Shown: positions 42,077-50,001 of the stretch, one piece after another | Numbering within the stretch: position 1 is the stretch's first letter | How the letters are laid out: every line of letters starts with the position of its first letter | Assembly: GCF_030814715.1 (NCBI RefSeq) | Contig: NZ_JAUSVO010000004.1 | Span: forward strand, 124,001 to 188,000 | Source of the DNA: Kaistia dalseonensis | Lineage (GTDB): Bacteria; Pseudomonadota; Alphaproteobacteria; Rhizobiales; Kaistiaceae | DNA length: 64,000 nt | Direction of reading: 5' to 3' | Notes under the pieces: model-generated | Told to the model about the DNA's origin: nothing | Database searches by the model: none | Seen by the model: only the letters and a program-made list of their open reading frames with translations | Made by a program: the position numbers and the translations under genes

Positions 42077-43006
42077 ATGGATCCGAGAGCGACCTGGAAG
42101 GGCGTGTTCCCGGCAGTCACGACCCAGTTTCGCCCGGACTATTCGGTCGATCTCGATGCCACCAAGGGCGTGATCGAAGCGCTCGTGCGCGACGGCGTCT
42201 CCGGCCTCGTCATCTGCGGCACGGTTGGCGAGAATTGCTCGCTCCGCCGCGAAGAGAAGATCTCGCTGATCGAGGTCGCCGTTTCCGTTGCCAAGGGCAA
42301 GGTTCCGATCATTTCCGGCCTTGCCGAATATACGAGCGCCTTCGGCGCCGAATATGCCAAGGAGGCCACCAAGGCCGGCGTCGACGGCCTGATGGTGATG
42401 CCCGCCATGGTCTATCCGGCCAAGCCCCGCGAGACGCTGGATCATTTCACGACGATCGCCAAGGCGACCGATACGCCGATCATGATCTACAATAATCCGC
42501 CCTCCTACCGGACGGACGTGAACCCGGCCATGCTGGCGGGCCTCGCCGATATCGATACGATCGTCGCATTCAAGGATTCCTCGGGCGATACGCGCCGCAT
42601 CGTCGATGTGCGCAACATGACCGGCGACCGCTTCATCCCCTTCTGCGGCCTTGATGACGTCGTGCTCGAGAGCGTCGCGCTCGGCTGCGTCGGCTGGGTT
42701 TCCGGCATGTCGAACGTGTTCCCGCGCGAGGGCGAGACCCTGTTCCGCCTGATCCGCGATCGCCGCTTCGACGAGGCGATGGCGATCTATGACTGGTTCA
42801 TGCCGATCCTGCATCTCGACGCGCGCTCGGATCTCGTCCAGGCGATCAAGTACTGCGAGAAGTATATCGGTCGTGGCACCGACCTGACCCGTGCCCCCCG
42901 CCTCGGCCTCGACGACGCCGAGAAGGCCGAACTGGACGCGGTGATGAAGAAGGCGCTGGCAACGCGGACGGTGTTGCCGGAAGTCGGCCTGCCGCTCGCA
43001 GCCTGA
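42077..43006 (+). CDS. DapA-family lyase: probable pyrroline-4-hydroxy-2-carboxylate deaminase
   Basis: Class I aldolase-like TIM barrel of 309 residues. Motifs: CGTVGENCSLRREEKISLIE (substrate carboxylate loop), YNNPPSYRTDV (catalytic Tyr region), and the Schiff-base lysine in IVAFKDSSGDTRRI. The family includes dihydrodipicolinate synthase and sugar-acid lyases. The next two genes encode a D-amino-acid-type oxidase and a 4-hydroxyproline 2-epimerase, so the expected role is deaminating dehydration of 1-pyrroline-4-hydroxy-2-carboxylate to alpha-ketoglutarate semialdehyde (LhpC-like; inference). GAGGAG lies 8 nt before the ATG. A TGTCGACA dyad at 42049-42056 is a possible GntR-type site. Confidence 0.88.
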   Translation: MDPRATWKGVFPAVTTQFRPDYSVDLDATKGVIEALVRDGVSGLVICGTVGENCSLRREEKISLIEVAVSVAKGKVPIISGLAEYTSAFGAEYAKEATKAGVDGLMVMPAMVYPAKPRETLDHFTTIAKATDTPIMIYNNPPSYRTDVNPAMLAGLADIDTIVAFKDSSGDTRRIVDVRNMTGDRFIPFCGLDDVVLESVALGCVGWVSGMSNVFPREGETLFRLIRDRRFDEAMAIYDWFMPILHLDARSDLVQAIKYCEKYIGRGTDLTRAPRLGLDDAEKAELDAVMKKALATRTVLPEVGLPLAA

Positions 43007-43015
43007 CGCAAGCCA

Positions 43016-44260
43016 ATGCGCGTCGCGGTCATCGGTGCTGGAATCATTGGTGTCGCGGCGGCGCATGCGCTTCTCGACGAAGGGCACGTGGTCGACCTGA
43101 TCGACCGCGAAGGGATTGCGGCCGGCACATCGCAGGGCAATGCCGGCTGGATCGCCCATGTCGACATCATGCCGCTGGCCTCGCCCAAGGTCTGGCGCAA
43201 TCTGCCGGCCTGGGCGTTCGATCCGCTCGGGCCCCTCTCCATTCGGCCGGCCTATCTGCCGAAGCTTCTCCCCTGGCTCGCCCGCTTCATATCGGCGAGC
43301 CGGCCGAGCCGTATCGAAGCCTCCGTGCAGGCGATTGCGGCGCTGAATGGTCGCGCCTTGCCGGCTTGGGAAAGGCGGCTGGATGGCCTCGGCCTCGAAG
43401 GGCATCTGCGCCGCAAGGGGCTGCTCTCGATCTGGGATGACAAGGCAGCTTTCGAGGCCGCCCGCCCGCTTCTTGCGCGCCAACGCGCCATGGGCATTCC
43501 GGTCGAGGAACTCGACCAGCGCGCCTTGCAGGCCTTGGAGCCGGCCCTCGGGTCGCGCGTGATCGCCGGCGCGCTCTATGGCACGGGCTGCCATGTCTCC
43601 GACCCGCGCGATCTCACGCTGGCGCTGGGCTATGCCGCGCTCGATCGTGGCGCAACCGCGCGCCAGTTCGGCGCCGTGGCCCTGAAGCCGCAGGCCGACG
43701 CCATTGCCATTCGCACCTCGATGGACAGCATCGCGCTCTATGACCGCGTCGTGGTCGCGGCCGGTGCTTGGTCGAAGCCGCTCGCCGCCTCGCTCGGCGA
43801 CGCCATCCCGCTCGATACGGAGCGCGGCTACAATGTCACCCTGCCGGCTGGTCGCCTCGGCCTGACGCGCCCCGTCATGTTCGAAGGCAAGGGCTTCGTC
43901 ACGACGCCGCTCGATACCGGCGACCGGATCGGCGGCAGCGTCGAGTTTGGCGGCCTCGATGCCGCACCCAACTACAAGCGCGTCGACGCCATCCTGTCGC
44001 GACTGCGACGGTTCCTGCCCGACGCGGATCTTTCGGGTGGCACGCGCTGGATGGGCTTCCGCCCCTCCATTCCCGATTCCCTGCCGGTCATCGGCCGCGC
44101 CGCGCGCGAACCGCGTGTCGTCTATGCCTTCGGCCACGCCCATCACGGCCTCACACAGGCCGCCGCGACCGCCGAGATCGTCGCCGATCTCATTGCGGAT
44201 CGTCGGCCGACGATCGATATAGCGCCCTATTCCCCCAAGCGTTTCGCCGAGAGGTTTTGA
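43016..44260 (+). CDS. FAD-dependent oxidoreductase, probable D-hydroxyproline dehydrogenase
   Basis: DadA/DAO-family flavoenzyme, 414 residues. N-terminal FAD motif VAVIGAGIIGVAAAHALLDEGHVVDLIDRE, followed by GTSQGNAGWIAHVDIMPLASP and the C-terminal cofactor contact HAHHGLTQAAATAEIVADLI. It should oxidise cis-4-hydroxy-D-proline, product of the next gene's epimerase, to the pyrroline used by the preceding gene's lyase. Spacing is 9 bp upstream and 2 bp downstream, a tight operon. D-amino-acid dehydrogenases of other substrates share the fold, so specificity rests on context. Confidence 0.88.
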   Translation: MRVAVIGAGIIGVAAAHALLDEGHVVDLIDREGIAAGTSQGNAGWIAHVDIMPLASPKVWRNLPAWAFDPLGPLSIRPAYLPKLLPWLARFISASRPSRIEASVQAIAALNGRALPAWERRLDGLGLEGHLRRKGLLSIWDDKAAFEAARPLLARQRAMGIPVEELDQRALQALEPALGSRVIAGALYGTGCHVSDPRDLTLALGYAALDRGATARQFGAVALKPQADAIAIRTSMDSIALYDRVVVAAGAWSKPLAASLGDAIPLDTERGYNVTLPAGRLGLTRPVMFEGKGFVTTPLDTGDRIGGSVEFGGLDAAPNYKRVDAILSRLRRFLPDADLSGGTRWMGFRPSIPDSLPVIGRAAREPRVVYAFGHAHHGLTQAAATAEIVADLIADRRPTIDIAPYSPKRFAERF

Positions 44261-44262
44261 GC

Positions 44263-45279
44263 ATGGCTCGCCATTCCTTCTTCTGCATCGACGGTCACAC
44301 CTGCGGCAATCCCGTCCGCGTCGTCACGGGCGGCTCGATCCCCGTCTTGAAGGGCGAGACCATGTTCGACAAGCGCCAGCATTTCCTGGCCGAGTTCGAC
44401 TGGATCCGGAAATCGCTCTGCTTCGAGCCGCGCGGCCACGACATGATGTCGGGCTCGATCCTCTATCCGCCGTCCTCCGACGCCTATGACGTCGCGATCC
44501 TGTTCATCGAGACCTCGGGCTGCCTGCCCATGTGCGGTCATGGCACGATCGGCACCGTGACGACGATCATCGAGCACGGTCTCGTCACGCCGAAGATTCC
44601 GGGCCTGCTGCGGCTCGAGACACCGGCGGGCCTCGTCGAGGCGCGCTATGTCCAGAATGGTCCCTATGTCGACAGCGTCACGCTGACCAATGTGCCGTCC
44701 TTCCTGCTCGGCCGCGATTATGAGGTCGAGGTCGACGGCATCGGCACGCTCAAGGTCGATATCGCTTACGGCGGCAATTTCTACGCGATTGTCGAGCCAC
44801 AGGAGAATTATGCCGACCTCTCCGACCTGGAACCGTCGGATATCGTTCGCCTGTCGCCGAAGCTGCGCACGGCCTTCAACGAGCGCCATTCGATCGTCCA
44901 TCCGACCAATCCGGCGCTGAACAAGCTGACCCACGTCCAATGGACCGGCAAGCCGAAGAACCAGGGTTCGTCGGGCCGCAATGCGGTCTTCTATGGCGAC
45001 AAGGCGATCGATCGCTCGCCCTGCGGCACCGGCACCTCGGCCCGCCTGGCGCAACTCTTCGCGACAGGGCGCCTGAAGGAGGGCGAGGCCTTCGTGCATG
45101 AGAGCATCATCGGCTCGACCTTCACGGGCCGGGTTGCCGGCACGACGACGGTCGGCGACAAGCCCGCCATCATCCCGACCATCGAGGGCTGGGCCCGCGT
45201 CACCGGCTACAACACGATCTTCGTCGACGACCGCGACCCCTTCTGGGCCGGTTTCCAGGTGGTCGACGGCGCGCCATAG
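44263..45279 (+). CDS. 4-hydroxyproline 2-epimerase (proline racemase family)
   Basis: A 338-residue cofactor-independent epimerase interconverting trans-4-hydroxy-L-proline and cis-4-hydroxy-D-proline. Both catalytic cysteines are present: C91 in MCGHGTIG and C254 in [10 protein letters not shown]. That distinguishes it from trans-3-hydroxyproline dehydratases, in which one is replaced by Ser/Thr. The N-terminus [16 protein letters not shown] is typical. It starts 2 bp after the oxidase stop; the frame is open earlier inside the oxidase but not homologous. It completes the first three steps of hydroxyproline catabolism; the final semialdehyde dehydrogenase is not in this window. Confidence 0.93.
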   Translation: MARHSFFCIDGHTCGNPVRVVTGGSIPVLKGETMFDKRQHFLAEFDWIRKSLCFEPRGHDMMSGSILYPPSSDAYDVAILFIETSGCLPMCGHGTIGTVTTIIEHGLVTPKIPGLLRLETPAGLVEARYVQNGPYVDSVTLTNVPSFLLGRDYEVEVDGIGTLKVDIAYGGNFYAIVEPQENYADLSDLEPSDIVRLSPKLRTAFNERHSIVHPTNPALNKLTHVQWTGKPKNQGSSGRNAVFYGDKAIDRSPCGTGTSARLAQLFATGRLKEGEAFVHESIIGSTFTGRVAGTTTVGDKPAIIPTIEGWARVTGYNTIFVDDRDPFWAGFQVVDGAP

Positions 45280-45297
45280 GCGCTGCGCGCGCCGCTT

Positions 45298-45357
45298 GAG
45301 GAGGGGCCCCTCTGCTCCCTCGTCCTTCTCGGGCGGGGGAAGGCCCGATATTCGGGC
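45298..45357. repeat. Palindromes in the gap before the dehydrogenase gene
   Basis: GAGGGGCCCCTC (45301-45312) is a perfect 12-bp palindrome. GCCCGA (45343-45348) and TCGGGC (45352-45357) form a second hairpin. They may terminate the hydroxyproline operon before the next gene at 45494. Confidence 0.5.
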
Positions 45358-45493
45358 TCCTACGCGACGGCAAAGCCGGGAGCACCTTCCCGGCGGTCGT
45401 TCGCTTGGCCGTCCTTCGCCACCCGGCGCATTCCTGTGGAATGAGGGGCGCACCTCAGCTAAAAGAGCGCGTTGTGATCAGGAGGATCCTTTC

Positions 45494-46528
45494 ATGCGTG
45501 CGCTCGTCCTTGAAGAAAAGCTGAAGCTGTCGCTGCGCGACATCGACCTGCCGCTCGATCTCGGACCGCGCGACGTGAAGATCGCCATCCACACGGTCGG
45601 CGTCTGCGGTTCCGACGTGCATTATTACACGCATGGCCGCATCGGGCCCTTCGTCGTCAACGCGCCGATGGTGCTGGGCCATGAGGCCGCCGGCACGGTC
45701 GTTGAGATCGGTGCCGAGGTGAAGTCGCTGAAAGTCGGCGACCGCGTCTGCATGGAGCCCGGCATCCCCGATCTCACATCGAAGGCGTCAAAGCTCGGCA
45801 TCTACAATGTCGATCCGAGCGTGACATTCTGGGCGACGCCGCCGGTCCATGGTTGCCTGACGCCCTATGTCGTTTTCCCCGAAGCCTTCACCTACAAGCT
45901 GCCCGAGAATGTCTCCTTCGCCGAAGGCGCCATGGTCGAGCCGTTCGCGATCGGCATGCAGGCGGCCGCCAAGGCTCGGATTGTTCCAGGCGATACGGCG
46001 CTGGTGATCGGCGCCGGCCCGATCGGCATCATGGTGGCGCTGGCGGCGCTGGCTGGCGGCTGCAGCCGCGTCTATGTCTCCGATCTCGTCAATGAGAAGC
46101 TCGCCATTGCGGGCCAGTATGACGGCATCGTCCCGGTCAACATCCGTGAGACCGATCTGAAGGCCCGTATCGCTGCCGATACGGACGATTGGGGCGTCGA
46201 CATCGTCTTCGAAGCCTCGGGCAGCCCGCGCGCCTATGACGGCATCTTCAATTTTGTCCGTCCAGGCGGCACGATCGTCTTCGTCGGCCTGCCGGTCGAG
46301 CCCATCGCGCTGGATATCGTCGCCGCGTCGGCGAAGGAAGTGAAGATGGAGACGGTGTTTCGCTACGCCAATGTCTTCGACCGCGCGCTGTCGCTGATCG
46401 CATCGGGCAAGGTCGACCTGAAGCCGCTGATCACCGGCGTCTACAGCTTCGAGGACTCGATCGCTGCCTTCGAGCGCGCGGCATCAGGCAATCCCAACGA
46501 CGTCAAGCTGCAGATCACCCTCGGGTAG
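45494..46528 (+). CDS. Zinc-type medium-chain dehydrogenase (xylitol/sorbitol dehydrogenase-like)
   Basis: NAD-dependent polyol dehydrogenase, 344 residues. Catalytic zinc motifs: [28 protein letters not shown] and, at the substrate domain, [20 protein letters not shown]. The Rossmann motif is [19 protein letters not shown]. The structural-zinc loop ([21 protein letters not shown]) lacks all four cysteines, as in some bacterial xylitol/sorbitol dehydrogenases. GGAGG at 45481-45485 supports ATG 45494. It resembles D-xylulose reductase best; the exact polyol is unknown and no sugar transporter adjoins. Confidence 0.9.
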   Translation: MRALVLEEKLKLSLRDIDLPLDLGPRDVKIAIHTVGVCGSDVHYYTHGRIGPFVVNAPMVLGHEAAGTVVEIGAEVKSLKVGDRVCMEPGIPDLTSKASKLGIYNVDPSVTFWATPPVHGCLTPYVVFPEAFTYKLPENVSFAEGAMVEPFAIGMQAAAKARIVPGDTALVIGAGPIGIMVALAALAGGCSRVYVSDLVNEKLAIAGQYDGIVPVNIRETDLKARIAADTDDWGVDIVFEASGSPRAYDGIFNFVRPGGTIVFVGLPVEPIALDIVAASAKEVKMETVFRYANVFDRALSLIASGKVDLKPLITGVYSFEDSIAAFERAASGNPNDVKLQITLG

Positions 46529-46556
46529 AGCGGGGCGGAGATCGGTGGCGTTGTGG

Positions 46557-47354
46557 TTAGCTGGGGCTCGCCGCGCGTGGGATAGTGTTGAGTGTCGTCG
46601 CACCTTCCCCTGCGGTACCTGAAGATCCACCCGACCTGCCGCTTCGGAGAGCCAAGGCCAGAACAGCCGCGATGTCGACGCCAGGAATGGATGCGACGGC
46701 GCGCGCGATCGCGGCCGCTGCCGAAGGAAGTGCCGCAATCACGGCACTGGCGATTTCGGCAGCGCGCGGCGGGAACGCCGCAGCGATTGCCCTCGCAATT
46801 TCTGCTGCCAACCAAGGATTGGCCGTCGCGGCCGTTGCGGCAATAGCTGCGACATAATCAGGATAGAGCTTTGCCAGCGCGACGAGCGCGTCGAGATCAT
46901 CCGATGCGGCAATCGCCTGGTCAGCTATCTCCAAAGGAAGGTCGAACCGGGTTTCAACCGGTTCCTGTGAGAGCGAGGCCAACGCGCGATTGATTTCGGG
47001 CGCCGCTGCTGGAATGGCATATGCGGATGCCGAAGCCACTTCACTCATGGCCGCAGGAACCGCCGCTACAACGGCAGCGGCAATCCTTGCTGCGGCACCC
47101 GGATTGGAGATCGCTGCAGCCGCGGTGATAGGGCCGATAAAGCCGGGATTGAGAACAGCAATTGCTGCTACCGCCTCAGGATCGCCAGCAGAGTCGACGA
47201 CCTGAATGGCGAGCGGTTCCGGCATATCCGAGATCACCCCGAGATCGGCGGCTTTCGCTGACTCCGAGATCAAGGAGCATGGGGCAACGATAATCGTAGC
47301 ATAGATAGTTCGCGTCAAAATATTGTGTATTTGTAAAAACACTGCGCGCACCAT
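46557..47354 (-). CDS. Secreted alanine-rich 15-residue-repeat protein B (unrecognised family)
   Basis: A 265-residue protein, no family recognised. An N-terminal hydrophobic segment ends SAKA/AD (about residue 35), a plausible signal peptide. After it, prolines at 59, 70, 85, 100 and 115, then 165, 180, 195, 210 and 224 are spaced 11, 15, 15, 15, (50), 15, 15, 15, 14. Each unit looks like P-x-A-A-x-x-I-A-x-A-V-A-x-A-x, for example PGAAARIAAAVVAAV. The 50-residue break holds a charged insert (EPVETRFDLPLEIADQ). A Gly/Ser tail ends AASPS. It is a paralogue of the gene at 48011. The ATG has no clear ribosome site, so the start, or even expression, is uncertain. Confidence 0.7.
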   Translation of the reverse strand: MVRAVFLQIHNILTRTIYATIIVAPCSLISESAKAADLGVISDMPEPLAIQVVDSAGDPEAVAAIAVLNPGFIGPITAAAAISNPGAAARIAAAVVAAVPAAMSEVASASAYAIPAAAPEINRALASLSQEPVETRFDLPLEIADQAIAASDDLDALVALAKLYPDYVAAIAATAATANPWLAAEIARAIAAAFPPRAAEIASAVIAALPSAAAAIARAVASIPGVDIAAVLALALRSGRSGGSSGTAGEGATTLNTIPRAASPS

Positions 47355-48010
47355 TCGGCTTAAGATCAGAAGCTATTGATTGCTGATGATCAATATTCTG
47401 GGCCATTCTGAGATGAGCGCAGTTACGGCAGGCCGGGGGTCCTGCGCTGCACATCGTCTAGCATGCAGCATGCTGCATTGCGACGTCTGGATTCCGCTAC
47501 GGCAGTCTGTCAGGTCAAGTTCCGCGCTAGGGGATCGTCGGTGGCGCATTCGATATCCGTGATGGATCCGATTGGGACTGTTCCCGGCGCGGCCGTACGA
47601 CTTAGATTCCTACATTGATATAATGTATAGATTAATATATCTATAAATTATAACATATAATTTTCTCTGTTAACAGAAACAAATTATACTAGATGAGTGG
47701 ATTGAGACGGAGATATGCTTCTATTGGAAAAATTTACGTTATGAAATTGGAATTATTTCCAGGATAGAAGCTAAGTCGACCTGTTGATCGTACGCAAATC
47801 TGGGGGTGACTGTAATTCTGGCAATGCAGGAAAGAGGGCTAGCCCCCTGTCTGCCACCGCAGCTGGCGGCTATCACGGTACAATCAAAATCCCGTGATTT
47901 CGTCCGACGTGGCCCAAAAAATGGCGGTCAGGCCGACGGGGCGGTCTTCAGAAGAAATCGACCTGCCGTTGGGGTGCCGGCAGGTTCTGCGCTGAGCGTC
48001 GGGTCAGTGG
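47355..48010. other. AT-rich, palindrome-dense spacer between the two alanine-rich genes
   Basis: A 656-bp stretch with no gene I can support. About 47600-47760 is far more AT-rich than the rest of the window. It contains TATAGAT/ATCTATA arms (47626-47632, 47639-47645), TCTGTTAACAGA (47666-47677) and, further left, ATGCAGCATGCTGCAT (47463-47478), all palindromic. The right part returns to high GC with open but unconvincing frames. It may hold the promoter of gene B and looks like foreign or decayed DNA. Confidence 0.6.
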
Positions 48011-48652
48011 TTAGCTCGGGCTTGCGGGTCTTCCAGTGATGATATCGCCGCCGCCGTCGCCGCCCGTATTGTCATTGTTGCTGCGATTATTGGCGTTGCT
48101 GGCATTTCTTGCGTCGGAAGCCGTCTTGCCGGCCGCCGCGACTGCCGCGACGTTGACGCCGCGAACGGAACTGACAGCCGCCACGATGGCCGCGATGTCG
48201 ACGCCTGGAATGGAGCCGAGGGCCGCGACGATGGCGGCAGCCGCACCGGGCACCGCTTCCGCCACGGCCTTGGCGATCGCCGCAGCCAGGGACGGGTACA
48301 AGGATGCCACCGCCTTGGCTATGGCTGCCGCGGCATCGGGAACAGCCAAGGCTACGGCCTTGGCGATGGCGACGGCTGCTGCGGGCACCGCCGACGCGAC
48401 TGACGCGGCAATATCAGCGGCAGCGCCGGGATTGGCCAGAGCGGCCGCGGCCGCGATGGATGCCGCCTGTTCCGGATTGCCAGCGGCAAGCGAAGCGACC
48501 GCATCCGGATCTTTGGCAGCATTGGCTACGGCTTGCGCAAGCGTCGGTGACAGCTCCTGCGCATAGGCAACGGTCGGTATCAAGATAGTTGCAGAGGCCA
48601 ATAGCGAAAAGCAGATGGCCAGCGAAACCAAGGTCTTGCGAATATGCCTCAT
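48011..48652 (-). CDS. Secreted alanine-rich 15-residue-repeat protein A (unrecognised family)
   Basis: A 213-residue protein from ATG 48652; no family recognised. Signal peptide RKTLVSLAICFSLLASATIL... is cleaved after AYA (about residue 32). The mature part is built of proline-headed units with prolines at 49, 60, 75, 90, 105, 120, 135 and 149: spacing 11, 15 five times, then 14. Typical units are PAAAVAIAKAVALAV, PDAAAAIAKAVASLY and PSLAAAIAKAVAEAV. A PGVDIAAIVAAVSSV unit and an Asn/Gly/Asp-rich tail follow, ending RPASPS. Each unit could form a short amphipathic helix. A GAGG site precedes the ATG across a C8 run (8 G on plus). An in-frame ATG at 48667 is an alternative. Confidence 0.78.
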   Translation of the reverse strand: MRHIRKTLVSLAICFSLLASATILIPTVAYAQELSPTLAQAVANAAKDPDAVASLAAGNPEQAASIAAAAALANPGAAADIAASVASAVPAAAVAIAKAVALAVPDAAAAIAKAVASLYPSLAAAIAKAVAEAVPGAAAAIVAALGSIPGVDIAAIVAAVSSVRGVNVAAVAAAGKTASDARNASNANNRSNNDNTGGDGGGDIITGRPASPS

Positions 48653-48653
48653 C

Positions 48654-48661
48654 GGGGGGGG
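48654..48661. repeat. G8 homopolymer between ribosome site and start codon of protein A gene
   Basis: Eight consecutive G on the plus strand (C8 in the gene's sense) separate GAGG from ATG 48652. From the alternative ATG 48667 the run would lie in codons 2-5. Slippage would change Shine-Dalgarno spacing or reading frame. Confidence 0.85.
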
Positions 48662-48667
48662 CCTCAT

Positions 48668-49255
48668 CTAGCAGCGCTTTTCAAAAAATGAACTTCAGCC
48701 CAATTTATCAACACCGCCCTGAGGGGTGCATGAAATAACCTGCCACCGTACACTAGCGTTATGCCGTATAGCACAACTCATGTTGCGGCGCGAAGCGAAA
48801 CCTTGATTCCGCTGCCAGAATCTCGCGGCATTGTCAGGTCTCTTTTGATATCCCGGTAGAATTCACGTCAAACTGTCAGAGTCTGAAATATTCCGGGATC
48901 GGCCGGAGGCGATTGCTTGGAGTAACGCGCAAGCGGTCAACCCGATGGATTGCAGCCCGCACAGATGATAAATGCTTGTTCGAATGAATGAATGAAGCAT
49001 AATTCATAGTATTGCGCTATGAATTATGAACAACCCAGAGGCGGTGACCCCGCGGAAAGATGTGATTCAGTTTTTTCGGCGGCCGGACCGCGGTCGCGCA
49101 GCAAGTGCCACGGCAATCGAGGCGGTGGCACTGCAGGCCCATGGGCGAGTAGTGGTGCGAGCTACGGCTACAGCGCGCAGGACGGCCTTGACCCGCAGGG
49201 TGCCGGCGCAGCCAGCACCCAATCTGTCGATCCCGCCCTACCGGCAGGCCGTCTG
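48668..49255. other. Non-coding region upstream of protein A gene
   Basis: A 588-bp gap between the alanine-rich gene and the SDR gene. It should carry the promoter for protein A, reading leftward. Contents seen: the 31-bp dyad at 48998-49028, a GAAT tetranucleotide run (about 48982-48995), and an otherwise ordinary mixed-composition sequence. The frames open across 49019-49255 run into the SDR gene on the opposite strand and are not supported. Confidence 0.5.
48998..49028. repeat. 31-bp perfect dyad with 12-bp arms and 7-bp centre
   Basis: CATAATTCATAG (48998-49009), centre TATTGCG, CTATGAATTATG (49017-49028). The arms are perfectly complementary. There is no T run and the arms are AT-rich, so a terminator is unlikely. 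The geometry is like a regulator site or a tyrosine-recombinase core site. Confidence 0.85.
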
Positions 49256-49990
49256 TCAGTTGACCCAGCCGCCATCGATGATGTGCATCTGGCCGGTCGT
49301 GTAGGTGGCGGTGGCGAGGTAGATGGCGAGGTCGGCGATTTCTTCCGGGGTACCGATGCGCCCGATCGGCTGGCGGGCGATGAAGGCGGCGCGAGCGGCT
49401 TCATAGTCGCCCTGGGCCTTGAGTCGCTCCTGCAGGGAGGGGCTTTCGACCGTGCCCGGGCAGATTCCATTGCAGCGGATGCCCTTGGTCACATAATCGG
49501 CCGCGACCGACTTGGTGAGGCCGACCGTAGCGGCCTTGGTCACGCCATAGGCAAAGCGGTTCGGCACGCCCTTGATGCTGCCGGCGACGGAACAGATGTT
49601 GACGATCGAGCCGTCGCCCTGCGCCAGCATGCCGGGCAGCGCGGCCCTGATCGTGCGCCACATCGATTTGACGTTGAGGTCATAGGCGAAGTCGAGATCG
49701 GCCTCTGTCGCCTGCTCGATCGTGCCGGCATGGACGATGCCCGCGCAATTGAACAGCACGTCGATCGTACCGATCTCGGCGACGAGCGCGTCGACATCTT
49801 CGGCCTTCAACACGTTGAGCGGACGGGTCGTGATCCGGTCGACACCGGTCAGTTCGGCAAGCTTGGCTTCATTGACGTCCGTAGCCCAGACCGTTGCGCC
49901 GGCGGCCGCGGCCTGCTCGGCGATCGCGCGTCCGATGCCCTGTGCCGCCGCCGTGACCAGCGCGACCTTGCCTTCGAGCTTTCCGCTCAT
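49256..49990 (-). CDS. SDR-family dehydrogenase, DHRS6/2-keto-3-deoxy-L-fuconate dehydrogenase-like
   Basis: A 244-residue classical short-chain dehydrogenase. NAD motif VTAAAQGIGRAIAEQAAAAGATVWATDVNE, catalytic Ser in VNICSVAGSIKGVPNRF and YxxxK in YGVTKAATVGLTKSVAADY. CPGTVESPSLQERLKAQGD and C-terminal IIDGGWVN closely resemble DHRS6 and the bacterial 2-keto-3-deoxy-L-fuconate dehydrogenases. Start 49990 follows AAGGAAG by 5 nt. It lies 11 bp downstream of an enolase-superfamily sugar-acid dehydratase, whose product it would oxidise. Substrate assignment to L-fuconate or a related deoxy-sugar acid is inference. Confidence 0.9.
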   Translation of the reverse strand: MSGKLEGKVALVTAAAQGIGRAIAEQAAAAGATVWATDVNEAKLAELTGVDRITTRPLNVLKAEDVDALVAEIGTIDVLFNCAGIVHAGTIEQATEADLDFAYDLNVKSMWRTIRAALPGMLAQGDGSIVNICSVAGSIKGVPNRFAYGVTKAATVGLTKSVAADYVTKGIRCNGICPGTVESPSLQERLKAQGDYEAARAAFIARQPIGRIGTPEEIADLAIYLATATYTTGQMHIIDGGWVN

Positions 49991-50001
49991 CGTCACTTCC
50001 T

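Noticed and set aside
47806-48039. 77-codon plus-strand frame between the alanine-rich genes
   Set aside because: No ribosome site or similarity, and it overlaps the end of the protein A gene antisense.
46585-48566. Alanine-rich plus-strand frames opposite the repeat proteins
   Set aside because: GCN-rich sequence gives Ala-rich frames on both strands; only the minus-strand products have a signal peptide, a regular proline register and shared tails.
46557-48667. CRISPR-like or satellite DNA interpretation of the repeats
   Set aside because: Periodicity is at protein level (45 nt per unit) with diverged codons; no conserved direct repeat or spacer pattern at DNA level.
49019-49304. Small plus-strand frames beginning at or near the 31-bp dyad
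   Set aside because: They run into the SDR gene antisense, lack ribosome sites and show no recognisable protein.
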